Below, in pieces: positions 46,835 to 57,791 of a DNA stretch of 64,000 nt. Each line of letters opens with the position of its first letter. The first letter of the stretch is position 1. This DNA comes from CBDDCQ01 sp965226285. Lineage in GTDB: Bacteria; Bacteroidota; Bacteroidia; Flavobacteriales; Ichthyobacteriaceae. The translations under genes and the position numbers were made by a program. Under the pieces are notes generated by a model, which was given only the letters and a program-made list of their open reading frames with translations, was not told where the DNA came from and searched no databases. The stretch lies in contig CBDDCQ010000006.1 in the NCBI GenBank assembly GCA_965226285.1, forward strand, positions 744,001-808,000, written 5' to 3'.

Positions 46835-47773
46835 ATGAAGAAAATATTAAGATATATAGGTGCTCATATAAGTAGTGATTTTAATTGGAGCGTATATATT
46901 TACACTACTTTATTTTTATTGGTTTGTATCCATTTGAACTATAAGTGGGATTTTGAAGATTCTGTATTGGATAGTTATTTGGATAGGCCCGTATTGTGCG
47001 TATTGTATTATTTCTTGTTTTATGCTTTGGGTTATTATGGTATTATCATTCCCAAATTGATTTTCACTGGGCAAGCACATAAGTTAACCAGTAGGGAATT
47101 TTGGATAAAAACACTGTTTTTTTTAGGAGTATTGTCTTTTTCTGCGGGTTATAATTTTGCTAATCTTTTATCTATAAAAGGATATTATGAAAACCGTTTT
47201 ATCCAAAGGATGTTTTTAAATTCAGAAAATCTACTTATATATATTATTTGTTTTACATTTTTTATTAAGTTTTTTGAAAAAAGAGCTTCTTATGGGTTGT
47301 ATGGCTTACATTTGAAAAATATTAATATAAAGCCTTATTTCATATTGCTTTTGATGATGTTTCCCATTATTTTGTGGGCTTCTTTTCAGAGTGAATTTAT
47401 CAGTTATTATCCTATATTTAAGGTCGATACATTTCCACAAGTATTTGGATTCTCTAAAAAGTGGATGTTTGTCATTCAAGAGTTTTTTTATAGTTTAGAT
47501 TTTATTGCTACAGAACTGATTTTTAGAGGAGCATTTGTAATAGGTTTATCTTATTTACTGGATAAACACAGTGTATTGCCTATGGCTTCGTTGTATGCTT
47601 TTTTGCATTTTGGCAAACCTATGCCCGAGACTATAGGTTCTATTTTTGGAGGTTATATATTAGGGGTATTGGCATTGCGAACTCAGAATATATGGGGAGG
47701 TTGCTTTGTGCATGTAGGCATCGCTATGATGATGGATGTACTAGCACTTTTGCAAAAAGGGTATTTAAAATAA
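46835..47773 (+). CDS. CPBP (Rce1-like) intramembrane metalloprotease
   Basis: 312 aa with about eight membrane segments. CPBP motifs are in order: ATELIFRGAFV (a T-E variant of the EExxxR motif, about residue 226), LYAFLHFGKP (FxxxH) and GGCFVHVGIAMMMD (third motif His). The first Glu of the usual pair is replaced by Thr. Members cleave near membranes or act in bacteriocin resistance; the target here is unknown. Last gene of the tsaD cluster. Confidence 0.85.
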   Translation: MKKILRYIGAHISSDFNWSVYIYTTLFLLVCIHLNYKWDFEDSVLDSYLDRPVLCVLYYFLFYALGYYGIIIPKLIFTGQAHKLTSREFWIKTLFFLGVLSFSAGYNFANLLSIKGYYENRFIQRMFLNSENLLIYIICFTFFIKFFEKRASYGLYGLHLKNINIKPYFILLLMMFPIILWASFQSEFISYYPIFKVDTFPQVFGFSKKWMFVIQEFFYSLDFIATELIFRGAFVIGLSYLLDKHSVLPMASLYAFLHFGKPMPETIGSIFGGYILGVLALRTQNIWGGCFVHVGIAMMMDVLALLQKGYLK

Positions 47774-48006
47774 AATACGAATTAAAAAGCGAAAAACCCC
47801 GTAAACAAAGGCGTTTCATAAATATAGACTATAAAGATATATACGAAAAGGTATATCCAATATCATATATACGCTATCCTACTTTGTTTACGTAACCTAC
47901 TCCAAGCGAATTAAACCTACAATTAAAGTTCCTCCAAAGGTACTTTGTAAAGAAGTAAAGTCCCTACCTCCCTTTTATACCATGATGAACATCACTTTAA
48001 TTTACC
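47774..48006. other. Intergenic region with an 11-bp inverted repeat
   Basis: CGTAAACAAAG (47800-47810) and its exact complement (47882-47892) flank 71 bp that also contain TATATA-type inverted motifs. It could be a long terminator-like stem or a very small MITE. From about 47970 the sequence matches the 3' flank of BspA-like copy 1. Confidence 0.4.
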
Positions 48007-51000
48007 TTAATACCCCACTACATTAGCACCATTACCTTTTTTTAGGTTCGCTTTCAAAATATCCACTTTTGCATTAGGTACATGTATGGTAAGGAGCTTG
48101 ATACAACCTGCAAATGAGTTATTTCCAATAGTTGTTATGGAATTAGGCAGTCTGATGGTCACGAGGGAAGTACAATTTCCAAATGTGTAATCTCCAATAC
48201 TGGTTACGGAATTACCAATCGTAACACTGGTAAGTGAATTACAATCATAAAATGCCCTATTTCCAATACTGGTTACGGAATTAGGAATCGTAACACTGGT
48301 AAGTGAACTACAATCATAAAATGCCCTATTTCCAATACTGGTTACGGAATTACCAATCGTAACACTGGTAAGTGAACTACAATTTTCAAATGTATAATTT
48401 CCAATACTGGTTACGGAATTACCAATCGTAACACTGGTAAGTGAACTACAATTTTCAAATGTATAATCTCCAATACTGGTTACGGAATTACCCATCGTAA
48501 TACTGGTAAGTGAACTACAATAACGAAATGCCGCTAATCCAATACTGGTTACGGAATTACCAATCGTAATACTGGTAAGTGAAATACATCGAAAAAATGC
48601 ACTATCTCCAATACTGGTTACGGAATTACCCATCGTAATACTGGTAAGTGAACTACAATAAGAAAATGTACTTTCTCCAATACTGGTTACGGAATTAGGA
48701 ATCGTAATATTGGTAAGTGAAGTACATTGAGAAAATACCTTAGCTCCAATACTAGTTACGGAATTAGGAATCGTAATATTGGTAAGTGAAGTACATTGAG
48801 AAAATGCCCACTCTCCAATACTGGTTACGGAATTAGGAATCGTAATACGGGTAAGTGAACTACAATCATAAAATGCCGAATCTCCAATACTGGTTACGGA
48901 ATTAGGAATCGTAATACTGGTAAGTTTTCTACAATTACGAAATACCGCTAATCCAATACTGGTTACGGAATTACCCATCGTAATACTGGTAAGTGAACTA
49001 CAATCATAAAATGCCCCAGCTCCAATACTAGTTACGGAATTAGGAATCGTAATACTGGTAAGTGAAATACATCGAAAAAATGCACTATCTCCAATACTGG
49101 TTACGGAATTGGGAATCGTAATACTGGTAAGTTTTCTACAATCATAAAATACCTTAGTTCCAATACTGGTTACGGTGGTACCACTAATCATATAAGGAAT
49201 GGTTACTGTTGTTAAACTGTTTTTGTCAACGCCTGTTTTAAGGGTTACTTCCCCACCACTACTTATCTTAAAAATATCACGATAAATATGAAACTCTGCG
49301 TTTCTAAGGGTTACATCGTCTTTAGCATCTTGTTGTAAAACAATCGTAAGGGTAAGCGTACCTACTTTGTTATAACTCGTAATTTTAGCTGAAGTACCAC
49401 TCCCTGAAACCCGCGCACTTGTACCGTTTTTATTGGTAATGGTAACGGTTTTAATGGTGTAGCCTGTCTTACCACTACCCGTAACGCCTGCTAAGATTTC
49501 TGCATTGCTTATCTCCCCACTAATGCTAAACGCCTTTGTTTGCTTGGTCCAACTTAAAGGCATAATCTCAAACTGTGCGTTGCTAAGGGTTACATCTGGT
49601 TTAGAAGTGTGTTGTAAAACAAGGGTGAGCTTAAGCGTACCCGCTTTGATATAACTCGTAATTTTAGCTGAAGTACCACTCCCTGAAACCCTTGCACCTG
49701 TACCGTTTGTACTGGTAATGTTAACGGTTTTAATGGTGTAGCCTGTCTTACCACTGCCCGTAACACCTGCTAATAAATCGGCATTCGTAATTTCGCCACC
49801 ACTGCTAAACGGCTTTCTTTGCTTAGTCCAACTTAAAAGCGTAATCTCAAACTCCGCATTTCTAATAGTAGCATCTTCTTTAGTATCGTGTGCTAACACA
49901 AGGGTAAGCGTAAGCGTACCCGCTTTATTATAACTCGTAATTTTAGCAGCCCTGCCGCTCCCTGAAACCACTGCACTTGTACCTCCATCATTACTAATCG
50001 TAACGGTTTTAATGGTGTATCCATTCTTACCACTGCCCGTAACACCTGCTAATAAATCGGCATTGGTAATTTCGCCACCACTGCTAAACGCTTTCGTTTG
50101 CTTCGTCCAACTTAAACTTTCCGCACTGCCCTTCGTTATTTCAAACTCCGCACCAGTGATGTTTTTATCCTCCTTGGTATCGTGTTCAAATACAATCGAT
50201 AACGTCAAGGTACCCACTTTGGTATAACTGACGATCTTAGCTGAAGTGCCATTACCTGAAACCCTTGCTCCTGTACCTCTTGCATCACTGATGGTTAATG
50301 TTTTCACTCTATAGCCTGTTTTTGTACCGCTAAGACCCCTTAATAATTCTGCGTTGCTTATCTCTCCTCTATCACTATAAACCTTATTTTGTTTACGCCA
50401 AGTCAAATCAGCCGGTACGGGCATCTTCCTAATTTCAAATTGTGCATTACTGAGCGTTTTTTCTGGTTTGGTACCGTGTTCAAGTACAAGCGTCAACGTC
50501 AAGATAGTGGCTTTGCCATAACTGACGATCTTAGCTGCAGTACCACTACCTGAAACCCTTGCACCACTGCCCCCTGAATCATTGGTAATCTGTACTGATT
50601 TGATACGATAGCCGTCTTTTGTACCGCGCACACCGCCCAATAATTCTGCATTGCTTATCCCTGCTGGGGAACTGTAAACCTTGCTTTGTCTGCTCCAACT
50701 TAAAGGTACAGATACAGCTCCACTGGTAAGTTCAAATTGTGCACCCGTTATGGTTTTATCTGCTTTGGTATCGTGTTCAAATACAAGTGTCAATGTCAAG
50801 ATAGTAGGTTTGCCATAATTAACGATCTTAGCTGCAGTACCATTCCCTGAAACACGCGCACCACTACTTGAGGAGTCAGTCGTAATCGCTACACTTTTAA
50901 TCCGATAACCTACTTTTGAACCTTCCAGACCTGACAACAATTCAACGTTGCTTATCTCTTCACCAGAACGATACCTCTTCAATTGTTTTACCCAAGTTAA

Positions 51001-51952
51001 ATCAGCAGGTGCTATCATCTTTCTAATTTCAAATTGTGCACCCGTTATGGTTTTTTCTGCTTTGGTAGCGTGCTGAAGTACAAGTGTCAACGTTAAGATA
51101 GTAGCTTTGCCGTAACTGACGATCTTAGCACCACTACCACTTCCTGAAACCCTTGCACCACTTCCTGATGAATCATTTGTAATCTGTACTGATTTGATAC
51201 GATAGCCCTCTTTTGGTCCCTGTAAACCGCCTAATAATTCAACGTTGCTTATCTCTCCCCCCGAAGCATAAACCTTACTTTGTTTTCTCCAGTTTAAATC
51301 CGATGGAGCAACCCCCTTTGTAATTTCAAACGCTGCATTATTTATCGTTACATCCAAATCGGATGTAGCATTGTGTTTTAAGTGCAACGAAGCCGTAAAA
51401 ACGCCTACCTGATTAAATGCTAATCTTAGATTTGGTGCAGTTCCATTAATGATCACTATATCATTGGGATTTAGATTTGTAATCTCTTTTAAAGTATAGC
51501 CAGCCTTTGCACCTTTTACATGATTTAGAATTTCTGTAGCATTCAAATGCCCACCTTTTGTATATGCTTTAGTCAGTTTTTCAAAGGTCAATACTGGACG
51601 TAATATTTTTACCGTTACTGTATATTTTTTGCTATCTTTTCCATTCTCTGCAGTTACTGTAAACGATACTGGATTGTTCCAATCTTTCACTGTCGTTGGG
51701 TCGGGTTTGATCGTTGCCTTTGCCGATAACTCTACCTTTGCTGATAAAGAACTTATATCCGTTCCGTATGGTAACTCTATTAATAATGATAATGAGGTGC
51801 CGTTTAACTTGCCTTTATAAGTACCTAATTCAAAGGAGATGATCGATGTCTTTGCTCTTTTCCGAAGGCTTATCTTCTTTATTACATTGGGTCAGTTGAC
51901 TTATAGAAAATATGAATGCTAATAAACCAAAAAAATATCTGTTCTTTTTCAT
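48007..51952 (-). pseudogene. Giant BspA-like surface lipoprotein, copy 3, frameshifted near its start
   Basis: The true start is ATG 51952: a lipoprotein signal ending LTQCNKEDKP as in copy 2. At 51848-51849 two bases present in copy 1 are missing, and the frame is lost at about codon 35. The remaining 1,200+ codons stay open: DUF5018-style domain, a divergent module, seven W-x-K-Q modules and sixteen BspA leucine-rich repeats, more than either intact paralog. An internal GTG at 51690 could start only an unexported product. The long open remainder argues that the frameshift is recent, a switch, or an assembly error. Confidence 0.8.
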
Positions 51953-51997
51953 TTTAGTAATGATTAATGATTAATGATTTAACAAGGTACAAAATTA
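51953..51997 (-). promoter_or_regulatory. Leader of BspA-like copy 3
   Basis: The -7 box TAATTTTG is at 51997-51990. Three exact heptamers (TAATGAT on the plus strand, 51958-51978) lie between it and the ATG, mirroring the heptamer block of copy 2. Confidence 0.45.
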
Positions 51998-52296
51998 ACA
52001 AATAAATTATTAAATATATCAATAAAATATCTATGCTTTATTTTTGTAATTTTCATTGTAGTTTTATGTTTTTTAAAATTAAATTATACTTATTTAGATG
52101 CAAAAAAGCATTAGTAATTATCAATTATTTAATTGAGATGCAAAATTAATAAAAAAATTAACAATTAATGAACAAAAAAAATAATTTTTTTTGAGGCTCT
52201 AAAACAGATACAAAAGAGAAATTGTTTTAGTAGGGGCATCTTTGGGAAAATTTCAATACTTTTAAATTCCCAAACCTTAAAAATTACTAATAGGTT
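51998..52296. other. AT-rich region, duplicated BspA upstream flank
   Basis: No gene is seen. Segment 52100-52260 resembles the upstream flanks of copies 1 and 2, including another GCAAAATTA box near 52141 and a TTTGG(G/T)AAAAT block also found near 18260. Confidence 0.45.
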
Positions 52297-52369
52297 ATTC
52301 AACACCAATTCATTATGGGAGCAACAGCCTTTTGCCCATGGTTTTTTTGGTTCGTAAGAAGTAAATGAA
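52297..52369 (+). pseudogene. 3' remnant of the locus lipoprotein family
   Basis: The sequence from GTTATTCAACACC to AAGAAGTAA matches the last about 25 codons of the small lipoprotein genes downstream, closest to the fragment at 58781-58849. Extra T bases break the frame twice. Confidence 0.7.
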
Positions 52370-52535
52370 TTATTGCAAAGTATTTATAACGAGATTTGAT
52401 ATATCTTATAAACTACTATAAAAAATGTTCGTTCTGTTTTTCAGTTTTTGAGTGAAAAAACTGCCATAAAAGACAGTATTTTTTCATAATAAATTGATTT
52501 TAAATATTTTAAGTGAAAATGAAAAAAAATTATTT

Positions 52536-52551
52536 TGTAACATATGTTACA
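52536..52551. promoter_or_regulatory. Perfect 16-bp palindrome, candidate Crp/Fnr-type operator
   Basis: TGTAACATATGTTACA is fully self-complementary and lies 74 bp before the ATG of the peptidase lipoprotein. TGTnA-N-TnACA half-sites are characteristic of Crp/Fnr regulators, and one is encoded 5 kb downstream in this locus (57848). Binding is inferred. Confidence 0.5.
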
Positions 52552-52624
52552 CTACTATTCAAAAAAAATGTATTTTATTTGCAACGAATTAGAGTTAGTT
52601 ATTAATTAAAAATAAATAAATTTT

Positions 52625-53975
52625 ATGTTAAAAAATATTAGAATATGTGTTGCAGCATTAGCAATACTATTTATGGGCATTATATCCTGTAATAAACATG
52701 GAGAAATCCAAGTGGTTGTAGAGGATAATGAGGTGGAACCTGTAAAAAATGACACTTTGGTCATTGAGACGGACAATCTGGAAAAGATTGTAGAACAGCA
52801 AGTAGCATTAGAGAAGAAGTTACTTTTTGCACTTATCAAAGACAGCGTTAGGGCGTTTTGATACCAAAGCAAAAAGGGCTAAAAACCAATTTTTAAAGGA
52901 ATATGATGAGTTAGAAATTGAGTTTATAGGTAATAAGACTATTAATTTTTTCAAGTTGAATAAGAGGCATAAATCTTCTCTTATGGATGTACTTGTAAAA
53001 AGTAGATTAGAAAGATTTAAACCCAAAGTAAAGTATGAGCCTATTTTGAAAAAAGAATTGGTAATGGAAAATAAGGTAATGAATAAAGTACTTTATACGG
53101 TTTTGCAAGATAATCATATTAGTGATGAGGAATTTCAAGATCTTAGAAAACAGATGGATACTGCTGTGAACCAACTTCGAAAAGATGAATGGGAAAAGGA
53201 AAAAGCATTAATAGAAAAATACTTGGCGAGTAGAAAAGATGTAGCATATAAAAAAGACATGCATGCGACTACTTGGGGGTATCAATTGTTAAAAAACTTC
53301 CTAAAAAGAAACAATATAAAAGGTAGGTTTATGTTGAGAAGACCCTCTCATTATAATACGATTGGTGGGACAATTTTTCATAGTGTAGGACACACTGCTA
53401 TATTATCTAAATCTAACTGGGAGTTAAATAGTGTTTTTAATAAAATAGAAAAGGATGGCTATAATGGCTATATGGGGCTAATGAAAAATCTTACAAAACG
53501 AAATGACAAGAACTATTCTTTTACTGTAGGTTCTTATAAGGCTTATGATCATTTAGGTACAGAAAATGGCGTACAATATGAACCAGCAAGTGTATGGTCA
53601 GTACAGTATCATTTTTGGGAAAACCCAGGGTATAATGCGAGGAGAATGTATCTGCTTGGAGCAGAAAAATGTAGATTGGTATTTGTAGGTTCTTGGTGGT
53701 GGCCTAAATGGGCATACCGCTACAAAGAAATTAATCAAAGCCAAAGAAACAGAGCTGTTCAAATAGCAAAAAGTTACCTAAAGAGACCTTATGGCATTGA
53801 TAATAAATGGGATACTTATGAGTTTAGTTGTGCTTCTTTAATATTTAGGGCTTATTATAATGCTGCAGGAGTAAACTTATCTACTTGGTACGAATGGACA
53901 GTATCGCCAGCTTCTATCTTTAGAGATGATGATAGTGTAATGATAGATTCGGAGTTCTTTTGGTGGAGGTGGTAA
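52625..53975 (+). pseudogene. YiiX/NlpC-P60-like lipoprotein peptidase with a +1 frameshift site
   Basis: ATG 52625 opens a lipoprotein signal (Cys22 in GIISCNKHG). The frame ends at TGA 52859-52861 within GCG TTT TGA. One base on, the other frame continues FDTKAKRAKNQFLKEYDEL without interruption to TAA 53975. Joined length is about 449 aa: a helical charged region, then a permuted papain-like peptidase with HSVGHTAILSK (His) before YEFSCASLIFRAYYNAAG (Cys), the order of YiiX-type NlpC/P60 proteins. It ends EFFWWRW. TTT TGA could allow +1 slippage like the prfB site, or the extra T is a mutation. Its stop overlaps the next ATG (TAATG). Confidence 0.75.
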
Positions 53976-54734
53976 TGAAAACACTAGTTTTTTATATATT
54001 GATAGGAGTTACATTTTATAATTGTAACAGAGATATCAAAGGAGGTAGGGGAGTATTGCTCCCCTACACTCACGACCAAAGTGTATATCAGCGGGACAGC
54101 CGATTAGAAGGAGTATGGGAACAATACGGTATATTTGAAAATTTTAAAGTGATAGATACCGTAGCCAATAAAGAGCGACTTGGTAGAAGGTTTTTTATAT
54201 CTGCTTTAGGTATTCAGAATTGGGATGATAATGATACCTATGATAATAATAGTGGGGGGGGGGGCATTTGATATTCACGAGATAAGTAGTCGAATTAAGG
54301 TAGGTTTTGACTATCCTATTTTTGATAGTATGGTAAAGCGAGGTACTCGTTTCTTTAAAAATGGCGAGATACATTTTTTAAAAGATGGCTCTATCAAATA
54401 CTATGCAGATAAAAATATCAATTATGGTTATAAATATAAATATGGAAAAGATAGGGTGTATGAGTCTGGGGATCAGATGTTACACGATGGAGGCTCAGTA
54501 GTATATTATGGAGTAAAAGACCCTAAAAATAAGCCCAATATAATCAGTACTGTGTATAGGGTAGGTTTTAGTAAATCTGATAACCCTACTTATATGAACA
54601 CCGAGATTGTGATAAAAAATGATACTCTATTTATGGTAGGAGTCAAAAATGGCACAAGATATAGGCTATTCAATACCAATTCGTATTGGGGGAGTCAACC
54701 CTTTGCCCATGGTTTTTTGGTTCGTAAGAAGTAA
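53975..54734 (+). CDS. Small lipoprotein A, out of frame at an 11-G tract
   Basis: Starts at ATG 53975, overlapping the peptidase stop, with a signal and Cys17 (FYNCNRD). Conserved family blocks follow: GGRGVLLPY, RLEGVWEQYGIFENFKV, NKERLGRRFF, then DTYDNNSGGG. At G-run 54254-54264 the frame shifts and stops at 54271. The other frame carries AFDIHEISS to GFLVRKK (54734). Ten G would restore a 253-aa protein. Other copies encode the glycines with interrupted G runs and stay in frame there. Function unknown; the family seems specific to this locus. Confidence 0.7.
54254..54264 (+). repeat. Homopolymeric tract of 11 G inside lipoprotein A
   Basis: Eleven uninterrupted G in an AT-rich genome. 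The in-frame count would be 10 or 13. This is a classic contingency-locus sequence prone to slipped-strand mispairing. Confidence 0.9.
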
Positions 54735-54758
54735 AATAATATTTTAAATGATAATGTT

Positions 54759-54911
54759 TTGAGTTGTTCTAGTTTAATATTTAGAGCGTATTATAATGCC
54801 GCAGGAGTAAATCTCTCTACTTGGTACGAAAAATGGGTATCCCCGGCATCTATCTTTAGAGATGATGACAGTGTAATGATAGATTCGGAGTTCTTTTGGT
54901 GGAGGTGGTAA
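54759..54911 (+). pseudogene. Peptidase 3' tail, duplicate 1
   Basis: About 50 codons homologous to the peptidase C-terminus from just before the catalytic Cys (LSCSSLIFRAYYNAAG) to WWRW and TAA overlapping the next ATG. The middle reads WYEKWVSPAS instead of WYEWTVSPAS. No start region; it looks like part of a duplicated unit. Confidence 0.75.
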
Positions 54912-55668
54912 TGAAAACACTAGTTTTTTATATATTGATAGGAGTTACATTTTATAATTGTAACAGAGATATCAAAGGAGGTAGGGGAGTATTGCTGCCC
55001 TACACTCACGACCAAAGTGTATATCATCGAGACACCAGATTAGAGGGGGTATGGGAACAATACGGTATATTTGAAAACTTTAAAGTAATGGATACGGTAG
55101 TTAATAAAGAGCGACTTGGTAGAAGGTTTTTTATAGATACTTCGGGTATTAAGAATTGGGATGATTATGATACCTATGATAATAATAGAGGGGGTGGGGC
55201 ATTTGATATTCACGAGATAAGTAGTCGTTTTAAGGTAGGTTTTAACTATCCTATTTTTGATAGTATGATAAGTCGAGGTACTCGTTTCTTTAAAAATGGC
55301 GAGATACATTTTTTAAAAGATGGCTCTATCAAATACTATGCAGATAAAATATCAACTATGGTTATAAACTTAAAAATGGAAAAGATAGGGTATATGAGTC
55401 TGGGGATCAGATGTTACACGATGGAGGTTCGGTAGTATATTATGGAGTAAAAGACCCTAAAAATAAGCCCAATATAATCAGTACTGTGTATAGGGTAGGT
55501 TTTAGTAAATCTGATAAACCTACTTATATGAACACCGAGATTGTGATAAAAAATGATACTCTATTTATGGTAGGAGTCAAAAATGGCACAAGATATAGGC
55601 TATTCAATACCAATTCGTATTGGGGGAGGCAACCCTTTGCCCATGGTTTTTTGGTTCGTAAGAAGTAA
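54911..55668 (+). pseudogene. Small lipoprotein B, frameshifted
   Basis: Starts like copy A with the same signal and blocks. Its glycine run is AGA GGG GGT GGG, interrupted by T and in frame. After IKYYADK a run of four A (55346-55349) replaces the five in the other copies, the frame is lost, and an artificial end appears at 55435. The original frame resumes near 55411 as MLHDGGSVVYYGVKD and runs to GFLVRKK (55668). Confidence 0.8.
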
Positions 55669-55692
55669 AATAATATTTTAAATGATAATGTT

Positions 55693-55845
55693 TTGAGTTG
55701 TTCTAGTTTAATATTTAGAGCGTATTATAATGCCGCAGGGGTAAATTTATCTACTTGGTACGAATGGACAGTATCGCCAGCTTCTATCTTTAGAGATGAT
55801 GATAGTGTAATGATAGATTCGGAGTTCTTTTGGTGGAGGTGGTAA
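55693..55845 (+). pseudogene. Peptidase 3' tail, duplicate 2
   Basis: Same 50-codon tail, here with WYEWTVSPAS as in the full-length gene, so it was probably converted by or copied from it. Ends WWRW with TAATG overlap to lipoprotein C. Confidence 0.75.
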
Positions 55846-56785
55846 TGAAAACACTAGTTTTTTATATATTGATAGGAGTTACATTTTATAATTGTAACAG
55901 AGATATCAAAGGAGGTAGGGGAGTATTGCTCCCCTACATACACGACCAGAGTATATATCATCGAGACACCAGATTAGAGGGAGTATGGGAGCAATATGGT
56001 ATATTTGAAAACTTTAAAGTAATAGATACGGTAGCTAATAAAGAGCGACTTGGTAGAAGATTTTTCCATAATTCTTTTGCTGATGGATATTGGGATGATA
56101 ATGATACTTATGATAATAATATTGACGGGATATTTAGCCTATTTAGTATAAAAAGTAATCTAAAATATAGAAAAGGTGATCATCCCATTTTTGACAGTAT
56201 GATAAATCGAGGTACTCGTTTCTTTAAAAATGGCGAGATACATTTTTTAAAAGATGGTTCTATCAAATACTATGCAGATAAAAATATCAATTATGGTTAT
56301 AAAAGAAAAAACGGAAAAGATAGGGTGTATGAGTCTGGGGATCAGATGTTAGAAAAGGTGATCATCCCATTTTTGACAGTATGATAAATCGAGGTACTCG
56401 TTTCTTTAAAAATGGCGAGATACATTTTTTAAAAGATGGTTCTATCAAATACTATGCAGATAAAAATATCAATTATGGTTATAAAAGAAAAAACGGAAAA
56501 GATAGGGTGTATGAGTCTGGGGATCAGATGTTACACGATGGAGGCTCAGTAGTATATTATGGAGTAAAAGACCCTAAAAATAAGCCCAATATAATCAGTA
56601 CTGTGTATAGGGTAGGTTTTAGTAAATCTGATAACCCTACTTATATGAACACCGAGATTGTGATAAAGAATGATACTCTCTTTACAGTAGGTATTAAAAA
56701 TGGTACCAAATATAGGTTATTCAATACCAATTCGTATTGGGGGAGGCAACCCTTTGCCCATGGTTTTTTGGTTCGTAAGAAGTAA
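55845..56785 (+). pseudogene. Small lipoprotein C, disrupted by an internal 182-bp duplication
   Basis: Signal and N-terminal blocks are as in copies A and B. The central segment differs (NSFADGYWDDND, then NNIDGIFSLFSIKSNLKY) and has no glycine run. Segment 56168-56349 is repeated exactly at 56350-56531. Because 182 is not a multiple of three, the first frame ends at 56384 in VIIPFLTV, and the usual ending is in the other frame to 56785. Deleting one repeat would restore the gene. Confidence 0.82.
56168..56531 (+). repeat. Two exact tandem copies of a 182-bp segment
   Basis: Both units start TAGAAAAGGTGATCATCCC and end in the ATCAGATGT region. Identity appears complete, so the event is recent and could revert by recombination. 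Confidence 0.9.
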
Positions 56786-56807
56786 TAAATTTTTAAAAAA
56801 TAAAGAT

Positions 56808-57776
56808 ATGAAAAAATACTTATTAATTATGTATGTTATTTGGTATGGAGTGTCCTACGCGCAAGATAGTTTACAAGTATATAAAAATAAACACGCCTTG
56901 TATTTTGGTATGGGCTCTAACTGGTTTTATGATTTTGGGTATTCATATATTACCCAAAATAGTATATTGTCGGTTTATAGACAGTCTATGCAAGTAACAG
57001 ATGAGTTTGAAGCATTTCAAAAGAGGCTAAAAGGCTTGCCTGTAGCAACCTATAATGTTACTTATGGCTATAAACACAATTGGTCAGATAATTTTTACTC
57101 CACCATCTCTGCAGGGCTTTGCTATATGGATAGAGAGGAATATGACGGTATTTCTGTTCCTATAAATGTACAAACTATTTATAATTTTCGTAGGTTCCTA
57201 ATAGGAACAAAAATAGGTGCAATGGGTATTCATACGGGAGATTTTTATGCCTCTGCCTTTTTGGGGTATAATGTTGATTTTACAGATCCTTTTGGAATAA
57301 AGAGTGATGCTTCCAAACCAAAACAGCCTGAATATTTTAAAGGTACTCGGTATATTAAACCCAAACCCTCAGAGCATAGGCTGGGAGTATTATGTGGTTT
57401 TAGTATTTTTAACATAGGAGGGGCAGGTATACTATATTTACAAGTAAACTACTCTTATAACGAACATTTATTGATATTTGACTTGGGTGTTTTTGGTTTT
57501 TCTGGATACCAATTGAGCTATGGCCTTCAGAAAAAAATTAACAATTTATATGTATATGCCTCTGTAGGAGGAGGAGTGATTCATTATTATAATAAGGAAT
57601 ATTTTATGGTATCAACAGCAAAGGTAGGGTTAAGGTATAATTTATTTAATTTTATAAGTTTCAATCTTGGAGTAGATGCTTATTATATTCCAAGTAATAC
57701 GGGAGCAAAAAGATTTAGAGCTGAACAATTTTCTCTGTCTTTTCCTATAGGTTTTGGGCTAAATCTTGAGTTATAA
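56808..57776 (+). CDS. Outer-membrane beta-barrel-like protein
   Basis: 322 aa from ATG 56808, 23 bp after the lipoprotein C stop; an earlier in-frame ATG at 56700 lies inside that gene. A signal peptide ends YGVSYAQD. The body shows repeated beta-strand pairs rich in Tyr, Phe and Gly (ALYFGMGSNWFYDFGYSY, NVTYGYKHNWSDNFY, STAKVGLRYNLFNFISFNLG) and ends FPIGFGLNLEL, an aromatic/hydrophobic end typical of barrels. No family name can be given. It may serve with the lipoproteins at the outer membrane. Confidence 0.7.
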   Translation: MKKYLLIMYVIWYGVSYAQDSLQVYKNKHALYFGMGSNWFYDFGYSYITQNSILSVYRQSMQVTDEFEAFQKRLKGLPVATYNVTYGYKHNWSDNFYSTISAGLCYMDREEYDGISVPINVQTIYNFRRFLIGTKIGAMGIHTGDFYASAFLGYNVDFTDPFGIKSDASKPKQPEYFKGTRYIKPKPSEHRLGVLCGFSIFNIGGAGILYLQVNYSYNEHLLIFDLGVFGFSGYQLSYGLQKKINNLYVYASVGGGVIHYYNKEYFMVSTAKVGLRYNLFNFISFNLGVDAYYIPSNTGAKRFRAEQFSLSFPIGFGLNLEL

Positions 57777-57791
57777 GTTTAATTTTTTTTT

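Noticed and set aside
20768..51258. The exact 30,000-bp offset between identical BspA segments as a sign of a large tandem duplication
   Set aside because: The DNA between and around the two genes is unrelated, so the round number is a coincidence.
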